From assembly GCF_001909285.1 (NCBI RefSeq), contig NZ_MRSV01000001.1, forward strand, positions 1,011,331 through 1,075,330: a stretch of DNA of 64,000 bases, read 5' to 3'. Under the pieces are notes generated by a model. It was not told the DNA's origin, made no database searches, and saw only the letters and a list, made by a program, of their open reading frames with translations. Every line of letters begins with the position of its first letter. The stretch's first letter is position 1. This document shows, one piece after another, positions 60,484-64,000 of the stretch. Source of the DNA: Exiguobacterium profundum (GTDB lineage: Bacteria; Bacillota; Bacilli; Exiguobacteriales; Exiguobacteriaceae). Made by a program: the position numbers and the translations under genes.

Positions 60484-63168
60484 GTGACAAACCCCATTCA
60501 TTCTTCATACGATACATTGTTGCGTTATATGCCCCAAGGCTACGTCGAGTTTAAAGTGATTTACGACGACGCTTCGGAGCCGATTGACTATGAATTCTTT
60601 GAAGTGAATCCTGCCTTTGAGAAAATCATGAAAGGGAAGCGAAAACACTTCATCGGAAAAAAAGTGTCAAGCGCCCTAAAAGACTTTGAATATAGTGAGC
60701 GGGAATGGATGATTCAAGTGGCACACGTCGTCAGTGATGGCGGCACGGTAACGTTTGAACACTATTCTCGCCGTAATAAATGTTGGTTCGAGATGTCCGT
60801 GTTTAGTCAACGAACGGGGTTTGTGTCCGTCATGTTTCACGACATCACGCCACACGTCCAAGAGAACAATGCGTTAAAACAGCTCGTCAACGTATCGCAT
60901 CGCTTCGTCTCGACGGGTAGTGACTTGTTAATGAATCAACAATTTCTTGACCAAATCCGTGACTTCACCGGAGCGAAGGCGGTCGCTCTCAATTTGATGG
61001 ATGCGGATGGCGAATCGTATACGACAGTGGCATTATCAGGAATCGATGAAATGTTAGAGAGAAGCCTCGACATCCTTGGATTTCATCCAGTCGGGAAGAA
61101 GTGGCCAATGACGGACCAACGACGCGACCTGTTCAAACAATCAAATCCTCGTGTCTTTGATGGGATTGGTCCACTTATTGATGGTGCGCTTCCAACACGT
61201 CTCGTCAAAAATCTACTTCGAATTTTCTCGCTTGGAGAAGTCGTTCTCTTCAAAATCGAGAAAGACGGTATTTTATACGGAGACTTGACGATTGTGATGG
61301 AAAAAGGGAAGGTCGCCAATCGGCTAGGGCTCGTAGAGTTATATCTCGTCCACGTCCTTGAGCAATTGACGAAAGCCGATCATCAAATCGGAGAGAAGAA
61401 AAAATCGATGTTTGGTGGATTCGCGACCCTCGACTTGGAGTGCATCATGGCCTTCAACACACGACAAGTGCTCCATTTGAACGATGCATGGGAACGAATT
61501 TTAGGGTTTTCACTTGATGAGCTGGAGAATATCGACTTTCTTAGTCTAGTTCACCCGGATGATGATACCATCACGGAAGCGGCGTTTATGGAACTTGAGG
61601 AACGTGGTGAGTTGTTCCGCTTCATCAACCGTTTCCGGACGATCGACGATACGTATCGATCGATCGAGTGGCATTGCAAACTTCAAGGGAATTATATTTA
61701 TGCGGTCGCGAAAGACGTGACGGACCGAGTTCAGTTAGAAGAAAAGTTGGCAGACCGAGATCGGCTTTTGACGAAATTGTCCGATCAAATCCCGGGTGCC
61801 ATCTATCAATTCGAATTATTGCCTGATGGAAGTTTCAACTTCCCATTCTTTAGCCGAGGCTTTGAAGATATGCTGGGGATTTCGGCAGAAGAGGTACAGA
61901 CGGACGCGAGTCTTGTCTTCCGACGGATGCACCCGGATGATTATCCGCTTGTCATGCAGTCGATTGATGAGTCCTATCGCAACTTGACGATTTGGGATGC
62001 TGAGTTTCGCGTCTTGACCGAGGACGGACGAACCGTCTGGATTTTAGGATCATCCCGTCCGGAAAAGATAGCGGATGGTCACGTGTTGTGGCACGGTTAT
62101 ATCGGAGATGTCACGGAGAAGAAAACATATGAGAAAGAGATTGAGTATCTCAGTTACCACGATCAATTGACGGGCATTAAAAACCGGCGTTACTTTGAAG
62201 AGGCGTTGGAGCGCTATGATGATGACCACTTTTATCCGCTCACACTCATCGTCATCGATATCAACGGGTTGAAGCTCACGAACGATGCGTTCGGACACTT
62301 GGTCGGAGACCAGCTGCTCGTCGAAGCGGCGAATATTTTGCGAAATGAATTGCGCGCGAAAGATGAAGTGGCACGAGTCGGAGGCGATGAGTTCGTCGTG
62401 ATCTCTCCGAATACGACGCTCGATGAGGCGAAACAGCTGTCGGATCGTCTCGGTCGTCTCTTCCACGAGCAGACGGTTGAAGGATTACCGATTTCCGCAT
62501 CATTCGGTGAAGCGGTCAAACATGACTCGAATGTCGAATTGACCGAGGTGTTCAATTTAGCGGAAGATCGGATGTATCACCACAAGGTTTCTGAAAAGCA
62601 GAGTCGACGCCACCATTCCATTCAAATCATCATGCGCACGCTGTATGAGAAGATTCCACGAGAAGAAGCGCATTCTCAACGAGTCGCCAATTTAGCGGGG
62701 CAACTGGCAGAAGCGATGGGCTTCACGAATGCCGAAGTGAATGAGATTCGAACGGCCGCTATTCTCCATGACATAGGAAAAGTGGCAATCAGCAACGATA
62801 TTTTGGATAAACCGGGCGCGCTGACCGAATCGGAATGGTATGAAATCAAACGCCACCCGGAAATCAGTTACAATATTTTAAGTACCGTACCCGAATATGT
62901 CGCCTTATCGGAAATTGTCTTGGCGCACCATGAACGATGGGACGGGAAAGGCTATCCGAAAGGGCTACAAGATTTTGAGATCCCTCTTGCTTCACGAATC
63001 ATCGCAATTGCGGATACGTTCGATGTCATGGTGACGGGGCGACCGTATCGACAGGCGAAGACGATTGACGAGGCACTCGCCATCATCTCACAAGAGGCGG
63101 GCAAACAGTTTGACCCATCTCTCGTCGACGTCTTCTTTGAAAAAGTCGTACCGACACTTCAACAATAA
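60484..63168 (+). CDS. PAS-GGDEF-HD-GYP cyclic-di-GMP protein
   Basis: 894 residues from GTG 60484, with AGGAGG about 8 bases before. A PAS-like domain (about 10-125), a GAF-like region (about 135-300), and two more PAS domains (about 315-420 and 430-545) precede a GGDEF domain with intact G-G-D-E-F (633-637) and an HD domain with H-D-I-G-K (762-766) and H-H-E-R-W-D-G-K-G-Y-P (815-825), which is the HD-GYP signature. No transmembrane helix, so it senses in the cytoplasm. It could both make and break cyclic-di-GMP, or one half may only regulate. Single-gene unit with its own terminator. Confidence 0.88.
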   Translation: MTNPIHSSYDTLLRYMPQGYVEFKVIYDDASEPIDYEFFEVNPAFEKIMKGKRKHFIGKKVSSALKDFEYSEREWMIQVAHVVSDGGTVTFEHYSRRNKCWFEMSVFSQRTGFVSVMFHDITPHVQENNALKQLVNVSHRFVSTGSDLLMNQQFLDQIRDFTGAKAVALNLMDADGESYTTVALSGIDEMLERSLDILGFHPVGKKWPMTDQRRDLFKQSNPRVFDGIGPLIDGALPTRLVKNLLRIFSLGEVVLFKIEKDGILYGDLTIVMEKGKVANRLGLVELYLVHVLEQLTKADHQIGEKKKSMFGGFATLDLECIMAFNTRQVLHLNDAWERILGFSLDELENIDFLSLVHPDDDTITEAAFMELEERGELFRFINRFRTIDDTYRSIEWHCKLQGNYIYAVAKDVTDRVQLEEKLADRDRLLTKLSDQIPGAIYQFELLPDGSFNFPFFSRGFEDMLGISAEEVQTDASLVFRRMHPDDYPLVMQSIDESYRNLTIWDAEFRVLTEDGRTVWILGSSRPEKIADGHVLWHGYIGDVTEKKTYEKEIEYLSYHDQLTGIKNRRYFEEALERYDDDHFYPLTLIVIDINGLKLTNDAFGHLVGDQLLVEAANILRNELRAKDEVARVGGDEFVVISPNTTLDEAKQLSDRLGRLFHEQTVEGLPISASFGEAVKHDSNVELTEVFNLAEDRMYHHKVSEKQSRRHHSIQIIMRTLYEKIPREEAHSQRVANLAGQLAEAMGFTNAEVNEIRTAAILHDIGKVAISNDILDKPGALTESEWYEIKRHPEISYNILSTVPEYVALSEIVLAHHERWDGKGYPKGLQDFEIPLASRIIAIADTFDVMVTGRPYRQAKTIDEALAIISQEAGKQFDPSLVDVFFEKVVPTLQQ

Positions 63169-63204
63169 AAAGCGAGTCCTCCTGAATATGGGGGACTCGC
63201 TTTT
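63168..63204. terminator. Bidirectional terminator
   Basis: AAAAGCGAGTCC (63168-63179) pairs with GGACTCGCTTTT (63193-63204). Lies between convergent genes. Confidence 0.8.
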
Positions 63205-63207
63205 GTA

Positions 63208-64000
63208 TTAGACGGTCAGGGGTCGTTTCTTCAACACGAGGATGGTGAGGAGGAAGACGACTCCGGTCATGCCAATCATGACAAGGATGGAGAGATACGG
63301 GAATTGTCCCTCATACATCGTGATGACACCGTTATTCAACCAATAGGTCGGCAGGAAACGACCGACAAGTTTCAATGAATCCGGCAACCAGAGCAGGCTG
63401 ATGAACGCCCCGCCGGTGATGGCGGATGCCATCGTGACCGAGATTTGAAAGATGTTCGCCTTCTCCCGATTCGTCGCAAACACGGCGATGAGGCCACCGA
63501 GGGCTAGACAGACGAGCAGATAGGAAGAAAACAAGGCGAACACGGTCGGGAGATGTGTCCATACATCCTGACCGTATAAAGCGAGGCTCACGCCAATCAA
63601 CAGCATCACGTAGATGAAGCCGACGAGATAAAAGGCTAGTAGCAGGGAGGCGAAGTAACGCCTTGGTGTCACCGGTGAGGCGAACAACCGCGCATAGATC
63701 TTCTCGTCCCGATCATCCGCGACAAACATAGGAATGAACTGGAGAAAGGTCGACATCATGATGAACGACAACAGACCGAAGAAGGCCTGTGTTCGGGCGG
63801 TCGTGGCGACACTTTCCTGGAACGGTTCACTTGAAAGTGTGTAACCGTTCGACGTCTCTTTTGACGCAAGCTGTTCGAACGTCGCTTTATCGTAGCCGCT
63901 CGCTTCGAGCAGTTGGCGTTCGCGGGACAGATGACCGTTCAGTGCCTGCTCGATCAACGAGGCATCACTCCCGGCGATTGCAGAGAAGGAAGGGCGAGGC
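63208..64000 (-). CDS. ABC-2 type transporter permease, partial
   Basis: The frame is open to the window edge, so the start lies outside. The visible part has five or six helices: F-L-S-F-I-M-M-S-T-F-L-Q-F near the beginning, R-L-F-A-S-P-V-T-P-R-R-Y, which is typical of YhgE/DrrB-like ABC-2 exporters, and a final helix before K-K-R-P. It would pair with an ATPase further upstream, probably just beyond the window. Substrate unknown; relatives export drugs or peptides. Confidence 0.8.
   Translation of the reverse strand, partial: PRPSFSAIAGSDASLIEQALNGHLSRERQLLEASGYDKATFEQLASKETSNGYTLSSEPFQESVATTARTQAFFGLLSFIMMSTFLQFIPMFVADDRDEKIYARLFASPVTPRRYFASLLLAFYLVGFIYVMLLIGVSLALYGQDVWTHLPTVFALFSSYLLVCLALGGLIAVFATNREKANIFQISVTMASAITGGAFISLLWLPDSLKLVGRFLPTYWLNNGVITMYEGQFPYLSILVMIGMTGVVFLLTILVLKKRPLTV

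Overview
This looks like chromosomal DNA of a low-to-mid GC Bacillota, most probably Exiguobacterium or a close relative. The genus is an inference from overall character: strong AGGAGG ribosome binding sites, AT-rich leaders, a CcpA-type cre box, a sigma-W-like promoter, and Bacillota-style surface proteins. No rRNA, tRNA or CRISPR array was seen. The window is almost entirely cell envelope and surface biology.

Region by region. (1) 1-13,100 is a run of secreted proteins on the + strand: an Ig-repeat protein, a large subtilisin-family protease behind a sigma-W-type promoter, a very probable S-layer protein with a structured 5' leader, a PPC-repeat protein, a propeller-like secreted protein and a trypsin-like protease. 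(2) 13,360-19,330 holds a 49-residue small protein, then a tight four-gene operon (two dynamin-like GTPases, a coiled-coil protein, and a coiled-coil protein with a C-terminal membrane anchor), then a membrane protein with no ordinary start codon. (3) 19,325-28,700 holds a membrane acyltransferase and three paralogous heparinase II/III-type proteins. Between the first and second paralogue lies a two-gene operon, a sigma-like protein plus a tyrosine recombinase, and next to it two copies of a recombination-site-like sequence in inverted orientation (candidate invertible switch). (4) 28,968-31,040 is a secreted 5'-nucleotidase whose N-terminal domain matches that of the S-layer protein. (5) 31,204-48,349 is a polysaccharide locus: four glycosyltransferase proteins, several with two or more modules, UDP-ManNAc dehydrogenase and UDP-GlcNAc 2-epimerase, an ABC polymer exporter, and an MBOAT/DHHW O-acetylation pair. 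(6) 48,611-51,274 is an Ig-repeat surface protein whose signal peptide is cut by a TGA. (7) 51,300-56,700 holds a DUF218 protein and a group of zinc-ribbon membrane proteins of TcaA/YvbJ type. (8) 56,800-64,000 holds an OatA-like acyltransferase, a PadR-ChrA pair with the PadR gene broken by an in-frame stop, a GGDEF/HD-GYP protein and the end of an ABC-2 permease.

How it fits together: the polysaccharide locus probably makes and exports a ManNAc/ManNAcA-containing, O-acetylated wall polymer. The S-layer protein and the nucleotidase share a roughly 145-residue N-terminal domain that may anchor them to the wall, perhaps to that polymer, because neither shows an LPXTG motif and I recognised no SLH or CWB2 modules. 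The heparinase-like proteins may cut or remodel a related glycan. This functional link is inference. The best candidates for something undescribed are the sigma/recombinase module with its inverted sites, the two-dynamin operon and the shared anchor domain. Four reading frames are each interrupted by one stop codon (7920, 44016, 48656, 60056), and long A-tracts lie inside several coding regions.
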